Origin: Prevotella sp. | Lineage (GTDB): Bacteria; Bacteroidota; Bacteroidia; Bacteroidales; Bacteroidaceae | Direction of reading: 5' to 3' | Assembly (NCBI GenBank): GCA_017410365.1 | Contig: JAFQQY010000035.1 | Span: 1 to 64,000, forward strand | Length of the DNA stretch: 64,000 nt | Shown here: piece after piece, positions 8,052 to 15,903 of the stretch | Numbering within the stretch: the first letter of the stretch is position 1 | How the letters are laid out: each line of letters opens with the position of its first letter | The notes under the pieces: model-generated | Databases searched by the model: none | What the model saw: only the letters and a program-made list of their open reading frames with translations | Told to the model about the DNA's origin: nothing | Made by a program: the position numbers and the translations under genes

Positions 8052-9233
8052 TTAAAAAGTTCTTTTTATATACAACTTCAACCTATATTTCAGTAATCCA
8101 AATTCATACTTCAAATACTTCATCAACGGCTGCCTGAGAATATCAGCAAGCAACTGACTCACATTATCACAGTCATTCAACCTTGTAAAAAATTCGTTAC
8201 GATTTTCCGGCATATCCTTTTTCTCCATACCCCATGCCGGGTTGTGCTTCAAGGCTTTTTCAAACTCTACTTCAAAAAAGTTCATGTCTGCTTTACTGAA
8301 AATGTCAGTTCCTTTCTTAGTATTGCACATCACAAGGCTTGCACCTTTGTTATTGTCCAAATCGGGTCTTATATATGTAATGTCCCAAAAATCAGAAATA
8401 GTAATATCGCTATGACTCCTACCTTTTCTAACCTGACACTCATAGCACGACGGTCGTAATGACATATTTGCGGCAAAGGCTTTCATATACCCGTTCCCAT
8501 TTTTGCCCAATACAATCTTTTTCCCGCTTTTTAGCTCTATCGCCAACCTATAATCACGCCAACCATTGCTTTTGTCTCTGAACGATATTGCGGCAATATC
8601 TTTATGGCCAACAGAATAACTGTCCAACGTCTCTTTTAGAAACAGTTGCCATAGTTTCGGACTAGGAACGCCATGACATATAAAATCAATGGTTATTAGA
8701 TTAGGATATTCATTTCCATGAAGATATTTTTTCAACCCTGCAACCATACAGGGAGTTCCGCAATAGAGTACCTTATGCCCTTCTCGCAGTTGCTGATTGA
8801 TTTTGCTATAACTATCGCCGTTTCTGCTTTGTATATATTTTGAGCCTTGGAGCTCTTTCAAGTCCTCTTCTTTCCTTATACATACCTGGCACAGATCATA
8901 ATGTTCGTCAAAACTGGCTCCATAAACATAGCCACCTTGTTTTAATATACAAGTTGCAATATCATGGAAAGCGCCTCCTGAAGAACTTTCATCTACCACT
9001 TGCGGAACCTTTGACACTGCTCCGAACGTTTTGAGAGGAATTCGTGGCACATTCCTGTTCAACACCGGACACACACTTTCACAAAGTCCACAATCTATAC
9101 ATAAATTCTGTTCAACGTGAGGGTACGCAAAACCTTCGTCGTCTATTTTCATACAGATACATCGTGACGGACAAATCTGTTCGCAGGCTTGGCAACCGCA
9201 ACAATCTTCTTTTGTTAAAATTCTTATCATCAA
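8052..9233 (-). CDS. Coenzyme F420 hydrogenase/dehydrogenase beta-subunit family Fe-S protein
   Basis: This 393-residue protein starts with two 4Fe-4S clusters (CCGCQACEQICP and CIDCGLCESVCP, within residues 11-57), followed by the FrhB/FdhB-like domain with ESSSGGAFHDIA and a further cysteine-rich YECQVRKGRSHSDITISDFW. The family is named after archaeal F420 enzymes. Bacterial copies next to pyruvyltransferases in polysaccharide loci probably do redox or sugar chemistry, but the substrate is unknown. Two tandem ATGs (9233, 9230) are possible starts. A -7 box TATTTTTG lies at 9251-9258. This is the first gene of a two-gene operon with the pyruvyltransferase. Confidence 0.85.
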   Translation of the reverse strand: MMIRILTKEDCCGCQACEQICPSRCICMKIDDEGFAYPHVEQNLCIDCGLCESVCPVLNRNVPRIPLKTFGAVSKVPQVVDESSSGGAFHDIATCILKQGGYVYGASFDEHYDLCQVCIRKEEDLKELQGSKYIQSRNGDSYSKINQQLREGHKVLYCGTPCMVAGLKKYLHGNEYPNLITIDFICHGVPSPKLWQLFLKETLDSYSVGHKDIAAISFRDKSNGWRDYRLAIELKSGKKIVLGKNGNGYMKAFAANMSLRPSCYECQVRKGRSHSDITISDFWDITYIRPDLDNNKGASLVMCNTKKGTDIFSKADMNFFEVEFEKALKHNPAWGMEKKDMPENRNEFFTRLNDCDNVSQLLADILRQPLMKYLKYEFGLLKYRLKLYIKRTF

Positions 9234-9250
9234 TAGTTATTTATCATCTG

Positions 9251-9258
9251 CAAAAATA
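9251..9258 (-). promoter_or_regulatory. -7 box for the Fe-S protein/pyruvyltransferase operon
   Basis: Read on the minus strand this is TATTTTTG, matching TAnnTTTG, 17 nt before the start codon at 9233. No convincing TTTG is placed 19-20 nt upstream. Confidence 0.45.
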
Positions 9259-9335
9259 ATAAAATTAATTAAGAAATAAACGTTTAATTAGGTTGTTTTT
9301 AGAAAATTCATTACTTTTGCATAATAATTATCTGT

Positions 9336-10361
9336 ATGAAATATCCCGCAAAGACAGATATCGCTGTACTGCTGTTGTTCTTCACACGCTCAGATACGTT
9401 CCAGTTGGTATTCAACGAGGTGCGCAAGGCGCGTCCGAGCCGTCTGTTCCTCTATCAGGACGGACCGCGTGGCGAACACGATCTGCCAGGCATAGAGGCT
9501 TGCCGCAAGATTGTGGCAGACGAGAACATCGACTGGGAATGCGAGGTGCATCGCAACTACCAAGCGAAAAATCAGGGATGCGACCCTTCTGGTTTCCTTT
9601 CTCACCGATGGGCATTCACATTGGCAGACAAGTGCATCATACTTGAGGACGACGTGGTTCCCTCACAATCGTTTTTTCCATTCTGCAAGGAGATGCTCGA
9701 CCGCTACGAACACGACGAGCGCATAACGATGATAGCAGGGTTCAATGTTGATGAGATAAGCAAAGATGTTCCTTACGACTATTTCTTTACTTCCGCATTC
9801 TCAATCTGGGGCTGGGCTTCGTGGCGACGTGTGGCAGAGAAATGGGATTCCGACTATTCGTTCATGAAAGACGAGTTCAACAGGCATCAGTTGGAATCGC
9901 TTGCCAAAAAACGCGGCTACCGCAATAGCATGATAAAGATGTTCAGCGACCACAGCCAGTCGGGCAAGGAGTATTTTGAGACTATCGATTGGGCTGCTAT
10001 GCTGATGAACTCAGGACTGGCCATAATGCCAACAAAGAACCAGATAAACAATGTGGGACTTACTGCTGACTCAACACATTACTCTGCAACATTATCTACA
10101 ATGCCGCAGCGCCTGCGACGCATATTCACGATGAAACGCCACGAAATCGCGTTTCCCCTGAAACATCCTGAATACGTGATGGAATATGTTGACTATATCG
10201 ACCGTCTGTACAAGGTTAATGCCTGGAATAACCCTTTGATAAAAATAAGTTACTCTCTCGAGGAACTTTGGCTTAACCTTAGACATGGCAACTTTAAACT
10301 TATATTCAAAGCCTTAGTCAATAGGGTACGAATAATTTGCGGACGCTCTAAGTGGGATTGA
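9336..10361 (+). CDS. Glycosyltransferase (GT2/GNT-I-like)
   Basis: This 341-residue protein has a GT-A-like layout: an N-terminal strand DIAVLLLFFTRSDTFQLVFNEVRKARPSRLFLYQDGPR, then CIILEDDVVPSQSFFPFC with the acidic EDDV metal site near residue 104. The pattern SAFSIWGWASWRR is typical of a bacterial group related to GNT-I-type glycosyltransferases. A -7 box TACTTTTG is at 9312-9319. The first half is more GC-rich than the neighbouring glycan genes, which suggests a separate origin. It diverges from the Fe-S protein gene and closes the glycan locus. Donor and linkage are unknown. Confidence 0.8.
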   Translation: MKYPAKTDIAVLLLFFTRSDTFQLVFNEVRKARPSRLFLYQDGPRGEHDLPGIEACRKIVADENIDWECEVHRNYQAKNQGCDPSGFLSHRWAFTLADKCIILEDDVVPSQSFFPFCKEMLDRYEHDERITMIAGFNVDEISKDVPYDYFFTSAFSIWGWASWRRVAEKWDSDYSFMKDEFNRHQLESLAKKRGYRNSMIKMFSDHSQSGKEYFETIDWAAMLMNSGLAIMPTKNQINNVGLTADSTHYSATLSTMPQRLRRIFTMKRHEIAFPLKHPEYVMEYVDYIDRLYKVNAWNNPLIKISYSLEELWLNLRHGNFKLIFKALVNRVRIICGRSKWD

Positions 10362-10427
10362 TTGTGCGCAAAACAAAATCTCAAGAGATATCTTCTCCAT
10401 ACTTACGGTCAAAAGATTCTATTTTTG

Positions 10428-10528
10428 CGATTATAACCGCAAAAAACATCATCTTTACGCCGAAAATTCGGTTATAACCGCAAAAAGCATTATCTTTGTA
10501 CCAAAAATTCGGTTATAACCGCAAAAAC
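10428..10528 (+). promoter_or_regulatory. Three 41-nt direct repeats with CGGTTATAACCG palindromes (leader of second ATPase)
   Basis: TTATAACCGC recurs at 10431, 10472 and 10513, exactly 41 bp apart. Each copy is centred on a 12-bp palindrome (10428-10439 with one mismatch; 10469-10480 and 10510-10521 perfect: CGGTTATAACCG). The unit between the second and third palindromes contains TATCTTTG (10491-10498), with TTCG 20 nt upstream, so the promoter is built into the repeat. The last palindrome ends 17 nt before the ATG at 10539. The arrangement suggests cooperative binding of a regulator, possibly the ATPase itself. Confidence 0.7.
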
Positions 10529-10538
10529 AGAAGAAGAT

Positions 10539-11756
10539 ATGATTAGAAGAGAGAAATATTTAAATGAAATAAAGGCGTATATTGATCGCCCCATAATCAA
10601 GGTCATTACAGGCATACGACGTTCAGGAAAATCGGAACTGCTGAAAATGATATGCGATGAATTGTTACAAATGAACGTAACAGAGGCACAAATTGTATAT
10701 ATCAATTTTGAGAGTTTTAGATGGAATAATTATAAAACGGCAGCTGCGCTATATGACCTTTTAACAGAGAAGCATACCATGCTTAATGGCAAACGTATGT
10801 ATGTATTGCTCGACGAGGTTCAAGAGGTGGAGGAATGGGAGAAAGTGATAAATTCTATATTAGCAGACTGGGACGTTGACATTTATATTACAGGTAGCAA
10901 TTCTCATCTGCTATCCTCAGAACTATCCACTCTTCTAAGTGGCAGATATGTTGAGATTATGGTCTATCCACTATCTTTCAGAGAATTCATGGATTTCCAT
11001 TCCATTGACAGCAATGACGACAATGAACGCAGGAAAGTCTTCGGGCAATATTTACGTCAAGGCGGTTTCCCGATAGCACACATTGCCAATTATGAGGACA
11101 GCGACATTTACAAAATGATTTATGACATCTACAACTCTGTATTATTACGAGATACTATACAAAGATTTAAAATCAGAAATGTTGACATGCTCGAAAGACT
11201 CGTAAGTTATATTTCTAATAACATCGGAAATAATTTCAGTGCCAAGAATGTGTCTGCTTATTTAAAAAACCAGCAACGTAAACTTGACCACGAAACACTA
11301 TACAATTACCTTGTTGCACTGCAAACATCATTTATTTTTGAGCGTGCTTCACGTTACGACCTGCGGGGAAAGGAGTTGCTACAAACAAACGAGAAATACT
11401 TTTTAATGGACATTTCACTATTGCATGCCTTACAAGGATATCAACCAAGCATGATTGCAGGAATGCTGGAGAATATTGTTTATACAGAACTTCGCAGACA
11501 AAGGTTTAGGGTTTATATAGGCAAATGGGCTGATAGCGAGGTGGACTTTGTAGCAGAAAAAGGAGACAAGCGTATTTACATTCAAGTATGTTATAAAGTT
11601 GATTCTGAAGAAACAATGAAACGAGAACTCGCTCCTTTGCACAATATAAATGACAACTATCCCAAATATATTGTTACCACAGACGATCTCATCACAGGTT
11701 CATACGATGGAATACAATGCTTGCACATTTGCGACTTCCTAACAAAAGATTTATAA
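10539..11756 (+). CDS. AAA_14/DUF4143-type ATPase
   Basis: This 405-residue protein has a P-loop GIRRSGKS at residues 25-32, Walker B YVLLDEVQE at about 88-96 and the sensor strand DIYITGSNSHLLSSELSTLLSGRY. The middle segment VYPLSFREFMDF is typical of the family. The C-terminal DUF4143 domain ends in DSEVDFVAEKGDKRIYIQVCYKV, which resembles a PD-(D/E)xK nuclease core (E-V-D...I-Q-V), although the usual E-V-K lysine is replaced. Such ATPases are frequent in Bacteroidales and archaea, and their function is not settled. The start at 10539 directly follows the 41-nt repeat leader. It converges with nadD after 37 nt. Confidence 0.8.
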   Translation: MIRREKYLNEIKAYIDRPIIKVITGIRRSGKSELLKMICDELLQMNVTEAQIVYINFESFRWNNYKTAAALYDLLTEKHTMLNGKRMYVLLDEVQEVEEWEKVINSILADWDVDIYITGSNSHLLSSELSTLLSGRYVEIMVYPLSFREFMDFHSIDSNDDNERRKVFGQYLRQGGFPIAHIANYEDSDIYKMIYDIYNSVLLRDTIQRFKIRNVDMLERLVSYISNNIGNNFSAKNVSAYLKNQQRKLDHETLYNYLVALQTSFIFERASRYDLRGKELLQTNEKYFLMDISLLHALQGYQPSMIAGMLENIVYTELRRQRFRVYIGKWADSEVDFVAEKGDKRIYIQVCYKVDSEETMKRELAPLHNINDNYPKYIVTTDDLITGSYDGIQCLHICDFLTKDL

Positions 11757-11793
11757 AATTATTGACAAGCCACAACCCTATCAAACTGCTGTT

Positions 11794-12459
11794 TTACCTC
11801 TTATATAACAACTTCACCTCTTGCAGAATACTTTCAGGCACCATGCCGCTAATGGGTTGGTCTGATGCTACTCGTTGGCGAATCTCTGTACTGCTTATAT
11901 CAAATAAAGGGGTCTTGATTAGCGACACGTTGGGCGGCAACAGCTTTGCATCTATTTCAGAACCTGTGCGCGGATATACAGCTATCGAATAATTATTTAG
12001 TATATCCTCGCAACGATACCAGCGGTCGAAACATGCCCAATTGTCACCACCTATCAATAATGTGAAGCGATGGTCGGGATAGTCCTTGCCTAATGCCTGC
12101 AACGTGTTCCATGTATATGACGGGCGAGGCAAATGAAATTCATAATCGCAAGCCTTTATTCGTTCTTCACCTTCCAATGCCTTTTGCGTAAGCGACAGAC
12201 GCAGGTCGTCATCAAGCAGCTCCACGTTCTGCTTCAACGGATTCTGTGGCGACACCATCAGCCACACTTCATCTATATCGCACTGCTCCAAGAAAGCCTT
12301 GCACAATGCGATATGCCCGTTGTGAATGGGGTTGAATGAACCTCCGAAAATGCCGATAGTACGAACCTCCCCTTCCCCCTCCGAAGGAGGGGGAAGGGAA
12401 TGAGCATCTAGTGGGGCTAGATTTTCTAGTTCATTTAAAGCTGGCTGGTGGGCTTGCAT
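11794..12459 (-). CDS. nadD: Nicotinate-nucleotide adenylyltransferase with repeat-derived N-terminal extension
   Basis: NadD adenylates nicotinate mononucleotide to deamido-NAD in NAD synthesis. The catalytic part starts at about residue 34 with TIGIFGGSFNPIHNGH, the (T/H)xGH nucleotidyltransferase signature, and the C-terminus has the ISSTEIRQRV motif. Residues 1-33 are not part of the family: they are encoded by a GC-rich palindromic repeat (12364-12396) plus adjoining sequence, reading PPPSEGEGE. No ATG, GTG or TTG exists between the repeat and TIGIFGG, so the extension is probably translated. The start codon lies 2 nt after the gmk stop, giving the order yicC-gmk-nadD. Confidence 0.9.
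   Translation of the reverse strand: MQAHQPALNELENLAPLDAHSLPPPSEGEGEVRTIGIFGGSFNPIHNGHIALCKAFLEQCDIDEVWLMVSPQNPLKQNVELLDDDLRLSLTQKALEGEERIKACDYEFHLPRPSYTWNTLQALGKDYPDHRFTLLIGGDNWACFDRWYRCEDILNNYSIAVYPRTGSEIDAKLLPPNVSLIKTPLFDISSTEIRQRVASDQPISGMVPESILQEVKLLYKR
12364..12396. repeat. GC-rich palindromic repeat inside the nadD reading frame
   Basis: It reads AACCTCCCC, a short spacer and CCCCTCCGAAGGAGGGG on the plus strand. This is the same family as the copies at 13019 and 13479. It is in frame with nadD and encodes part of its extra N-terminus. Confidence 0.75.
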
Positions 12460-12461
12460 GA

Positions 12462-13457
12462 TTAGATTTTCAGGAAGGCTTTAATCTTGTCGTAAGCCTC
12501 TTGTTGTGCTTTGTTTAGGTCGTCATTGACAATCACGCAATCGAACTTAGGTGCAAAAGAGAGTTCAAACTCTGCTCGTGCAATGCGTTGTTCGATTACT
12601 TCAGGAGCATCTGTACCTCTGCCTTCAAGGCGACGACGCAGTTCCTCTATTGATGGCGGTTGGATAAAGATACTGAGTGCACGGTCGCCATAATACTCCT
12701 TGATATTGACACCGCCCTTTACATCAACATCGAAAACTACATTCTGACCAGCAGCCGACTGCTTTTCTACTTGCGCCTTCAACGTTCCATAGAAGCGGTC
12801 TTCATACACCTCTTCATACTCCAGAAACTCATCATTGGCAATCTTTTGGCGAAACTCCTCTGGAGTGAGAAAGAAATACTCCACCCCATCCTGCTCTGTT
12901 CCACGCGGGGCACGACTGGTACAGCTTATAGAGAATGCCATACGCAGTTCTTCATGCTGCATCAGCCAGTTGATAATAGTAGATTTTCCACTGCCGCTGG
13001 GGGCAGAGAAGATGATTAACCTCCCCCGCCCCCTCCGAAGGAGGGGAGTTTCAGATAGAGAATCTGTCATTATATCTTTTTGCATATCAATTATTCTTTT
13101 TATTTTTGCAATAACACTTTCGATGTCGCTTAAAATTTCATCATTTGTAAATCTAACAACAGTAAAACCTCTTTCATTCAGGTATTTAGTTCTTTCTTCA
13201 TCACTTATTTGTTGTTCATAAACGAAATGGTATGCCCCATCAACTTCTACAATTAAACGCTTACGCAAGCAAACGAAATCTGGTATATATTCACCTATTG
13301 GATGTTGACGTCGGAAGCGTACACCTAATGCAGAACTTCTAAGGAATCCCCATAAAACAGACTCTGCTTCTGTCATATGTTTACGATTATCCTTGGCATT
13401 ATCCAATAATGCCTGATAAATATCGCCATCAGTAGTTTCATACCCAAATTTGACCAT
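12462..13457 (-). CDS. gmk: DUF559 endonuclease-like domain fused in frame to guanylate kinase
   Basis: This 331-residue frame joins two unrelated parts. Residues 1-124 are a DUF559 (Vsr-like, PD-(D/E)xK fold) domain: TEAESVLWGFLRSSALGVRFRRQHPIGEYIPDF then LIVEVDGAYH, with the acidic pair D60/E71. Residues about 146-331 are a complete guanylate kinase (P-loop FSAPSGSGKST, then TSRAPRGTEQDGVEYFF), which makes GDP from GMP. The junction (TPLLRRGRGR) is encoded by a GC-rich palindrome at 13019-13048. Internal ATGs at 13085 and 13070 could start a separate kinase, so one fused protein and two products are both possible. A natural fusion of these domains is not expected; it looks like an element inserted at the gmk start. 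Confidence 0.85.
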   Translation of the reverse strand: MVKFGYETTDGDIYQALLDNAKDNRKHMTEAESVLWGFLRSSALGVRFRRQHPIGEYIPDFVCLRKRLIVEVDGAYHFVYEQQISDEERTKYLNERGFTVVRFTNDEILSDIESVIAKIKRIIDMQKDIMTDSLSETPLLRRGRGRLIIFSAPSGSGKSTIINWLMQHEELRMAFSISCTSRAPRGTEQDGVEYFFLTPEEFRQKIANDEFLEYEEVYEDRFYGTLKAQVEKQSAAGQNVVFDVDVKGGVNIKEYYGDRALSIFIQPPSIEELRRRLEGRGTDAPEVIEQRIARAEFELSFAPKFDCVIVNDDLNKAQQEAYDKIKAFLKI

Positions 13458-13506
13458 AAGATATCACTATACCCAATCCCCCTCCTTCGGAGGGGTTAGG
13501 GGAGGT
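13019..13506 (-). mobile_element. Putative ~490-bp DUF559 element with inverted GC-rich ends
   Basis: The left end (13019-13048) reads AACCTCCCC...CCCCTCCGAAGGAGGGG on the plus strand. The right end (13479-13506) reads the same motif on the minus strand, so the asymmetric AACCTCCCC tails both point outward as terminal inverted repeats. The core palindromes are 13030-13046 and 13479-13495. The only gene between them is the DUF559 coding part. The right end stops 2 nt before the yicC stop codon and the left end lies within the gmk start region. Mobility is inferred from this layout. Confidence 0.6.
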
Positions 13507-13508
13507 TC

Positions 13509-14384
13509 CTACATCACATTAAGAACCTGTTCCTTGATCTGTTCGAGCTCATCCTTCATCATCACGACGATGTTCTGCATTTCTGCCATGTTGCTCTTTG
13601 AACCGGTGGTGTTGATTTCGCGACCCATCTCCTGGGCAATGAAACCGAGCTTCTTGCCTTGACCATGACCTTCGTTCATTGTCTCGATAAAGTATTTAAG
13701 GTGATTGGCAAGACGCTGCTTTTCCTCATTGATGTCCAGTTTCTCGATGTAGTATATAAGTTCCTGTTCAAGACGGTTCTTGTCATACTCCGCCTCTGGA
13801 ATGCTCTGCAAGGCGTCAACGATACGCGTGCGAATCTTCTCGACACGCTGGCCCTCATACTGTTCTATTGAAGCAAGCAGATTGCCGATGTTCTCAATCT
13901 TCTCTTCAAACTTCTTCTGCAAAGCAGCTCCCTCTTGCTTGCGGAAGTCAACAAGATTGGCGAGAGCCTCATCAACAGCCTGACGTGCAGCCTGCCACTC
14001 CTCTTCCGTGAGTTCTTCCACCTCTGCCTTAGTCATGACATCAGGCATCCTGAGCAATGTAGTGAACCAATCCTGCGGTTCAGGTATTCCTGTCTGTTCT
14101 GCAATGGTTTTCAGTTGACTGTAATATGCGCTAACCAATGCTCCATTAATCGGCGTAGCCTCAGCACCAGCCTCACGCTCTACCCAAATGCAGAAATCCA
14201 CCTTGCCACGTTCTAACGTAGCAGCTATAGTCTGACGTATCTCCATTTCCTTCTCGCGATATAGCGGAGCTATGCGCACAGAGAGGTCGAGCGTCTTACT
14301 GTTCAGCGACTTCACCTCTGCCGTAATCTTCTTGTCTTTATAGGCTACCATTGCTTTGCCGTAGCCCGTCATTGATAGTATCAT
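13509..14384 (-). CDS. yicC: YicC/YloC family endoribonuclease
   Basis: The 291-residue protein begins MILSMTGYGKAMVAYKDKKITAEVKSLNSKTLDLSVRIAP, the diagnostic N-terminus of the family. It has a central acidic region and a C-terminal KKLGFIAQEMGREINTTGSKSN. The family is implicated in RNA turnover; E. coli YicC has endoribonuclease activity. The length is typical. It heads the yicC-gmk-nadD run, with the DUF559 element wedged between its stop codon and gmk. It diverges from tsaB. Confidence 0.93.
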   Translation of the reverse strand: MILSMTGYGKAMVAYKDKKITAEVKSLNSKTLDLSVRIAPLYREKEMEIRQTIAATLERGKVDFCIWVEREAGAEATPINGALVSAYYSQLKTIAEQTGIPEPQDWFTTLLRMPDVMTKAEVEELTEEEWQAARQAVDEALANLVDFRKQEGAALQKKFEEKIENIGNLLASIEQYEGQRVEKIRTRIVDALQSIPEAEYDKNRLEQELIYYIEKLDINEEKQRLANHLKYFIETMNEGHGQGKKLGFIAQEMGREINTTGSKSNMAEMQNIVVMMKDELEQIKEQVLNVM

Positions 14385-14543
14385 TCCTTCTGTTTTTAAT
14401 TTGCAATATGCAAAGATAACAATTTGATTTTAAAACTCATGAAAAAAAATGGGAAATCTTCTTAACTTGCCGATAGTAACTTGCCTGACCAAGATACAAC
14501 CGTTAATTTCTTATAAAAGTAGTGTTTTTGGCAGAAAATTAAG

Positions 14544-14551
14544 TATTTTTG
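14544..14551 (+). promoter_or_regulatory. -7 box upstream of tsaB
   Basis: TATTTTTG matches TAnnTTTG and lies 30 nt before the tsaB start at 14582. The nearest TTTG (14527-14530) is only 13 nt upstream, so the -33 element is unclear. Confidence 0.45.
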
Positions 14552-14581
14552 CATTTTAATAATAAAAGACACTACAAGATT

Positions 14582-15274
14582 ATGTCATTCATTTTACATA
14601 TTGACACCAGCACCAGCGTATGTTCTGTTGCAGTGAGCCAAGATGGCACATGCCTTTTCAACAAGGAAGACCACAGCGGCCCAAACCACTCAATAACATT
14701 AGGTATCTTTATCGACGAGGCCCTCGCCTTGGTTGACAGTCAGGGTATTATGCTCGATGCCGTATCTGTAAGTGGCGGCCCTGGTTCATATACAGGATTA
14801 CGCATTGGTGTATCTATGGCCAAAGGAATATGTTATGGCAGAGAATTGAAACTAATTTCCGTGCCAACATTAGAATTGCTCTGCGTGCCGGTGCTACTTA
14901 ACCACGACGAGATAGAGGACAACGCACTTCTATGCCCTATGATAGACGCCAGACGAATGGAAGTTTACGCTGCCCTTTTCGACAGGGCACTGAAGCCCAT
15001 TAGAGAAACGCAGGCCGATGTAGTGGATGAAAACACTTACAAGCAATGGCTTGACGAACGTCCTGTTTACTTTTTCGGCAACGGCGCAGCAAAGTGCGTG
15101 GAGCAAATCAACCATCCAAATGCAAGATTGATTGAAGACATTGAACCACTGGCCAAATGGATGCTGCCTTTGGCTGAGAAGCGCATGATACAAGAACGAT
15201 TTGAGGATGTGGCATACTATACTCCTTTCTATCTGAAAGACTTCGTGGCAAAGGAGGCTAAAAAACTGATTTGA
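14582..15274 (+). CDS. tsaB: tRNA threonylcarbamoyladenosine biosynthesis protein TsaB
   Basis: TsaB is the scaffold partner of TsaD in making t6A at position 37 of ANN-decoding tRNAs. The sequence shows the ASKHA-fold N-terminus ILHIDTSTSVCSVAVSQ and the family core VSGGPGSYTGLRIGVSMAKG. I chose ATG 14582 (MSFILHIDTS) because the open frame's earlier start at 14549 overlaps the promoter. Length is about 230 residues, as usual. The next gene overlaps or touches the stop, indicating an operon running through to rseP. Confidence 0.93.
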   Translation: MSFILHIDTSTSVCSVAVSQDGTCLFNKEDHSGPNHSITLGIFIDEALALVDSQGIMLDAVSVSGGPGSYTGLRIGVSMAKGICYGRELKLISVPTLELLCVPVLLNHDEIEDNALLCPMIDARRMEVYAALFDRALKPIRETQADVVDENTYKQWLDERPVYFFGNGAAKCVEQINHPNARLIEDIEPLAKWMLPLAEKRMIQERFEDVAYYTPFYLKDFVAKEAKKLI

Positions 15275-15276
15275 TT

Positions 15277-15891
15277 ATGACAATGGATATTAAGGGATTA
15301 GACTACAATACGCAGCGTTCGGCACTTAAGATGCCGGAATATGGACGCGAGATACAAAAAATGGTAGACTATGCTATAACTATCGCCGACAGAGACGAGC
15401 GACAGGCATGTGCAGAGACTATAGTAACACACATGGCGAGCAAGGTTCCTCAACTGCTTGAGAATGAGGACTACCAACAAACGCTTTGGGACCACCTGTA
15501 TCTCATGAGCGGCAAGCAACTGGACATAGAATGGCCATTCGATGTTTCAAATGCAGAGAGGATACAGAGCAAACCAGAACCGCTGCCACTGCCAAACCGA
15601 AACGGAGCGATGAATTTGAGACACTACGGACGTCTGGTTGAATCAATGTTCAACAAACTAAAGGAAATGCCAGAGGGAGAAGAACTCGATGAACTGATTC
15701 GCATCACAGCTAGCCAGATGAAGCGAGACCTTATGACATGGGGTCACGGTTCTGTAGAGGACGAAAGGGTGATTAACGACCTCGCGCGTTTTACCGACGG
15801 TAAGATTCAGGTTGACCCTGCTTCTTTCAAAATCAACGTTGCTATGGCACATAGCAATGGGGACTCTAAAAAATCAAAAAGAAAGAAATAA
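15277..15891 (+). CDS. DUF4290 family protein
   Basis: This is a soluble helical protein of about 205 residues containing LDYNTQRSALKMPEYGREIQKMVDYA, the N-terminal pattern of the Bacteroidetes-specific DUF4290 family. The C-terminus is lysine/serine rich (SNGDSKKSKRKK). ATG at 15277 or 15283 could be the start; a TTG at 15271 is less likely. No function is established. Its place between tsaB and murA, with tight spacing, suggests co-expression with translation and cell-wall genes. Confidence 0.82.
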   Translation: MTMDIKGLDYNTQRSALKMPEYGREIQKMVDYAITIADRDERQACAETIVTHMASKVPQLLENEDYQQTLWDHLYLMSGKQLDIEWPFDVSNAERIQSKPEPLPLPNRNGAMNLRHYGRLVESMFNKLKEMPEGEELDELIRITASQMKRDLMTWGHGSVEDERVINDLARFTDGKIQVDPASFKINVAMAHSNGDSKKSKRKK

Positions 15892-15903
15892 AAGCACCTA
15901 TTT

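Noticed and set aside
9293-9646. 117-codon frame and antisense frames in the GC-rich start of the glycosyltransferase
   Set aside because: They are arginine-rich shadow translations of the glycosyltransferase gene, caused by local GC content.
10428-10528. 41-nt direct repeats as a CRISPR array
   Set aside because: The repeats are contiguous promoter units with no variable spacers of constant size, and no cas gene is present.
12462-13457. DUF559-guanylate kinase as an ancient functional domain fusion
   Set aside because: The junction is a recognisable repeat copy and the outer end carries the inverted copy, so a recent insertion explains it better.
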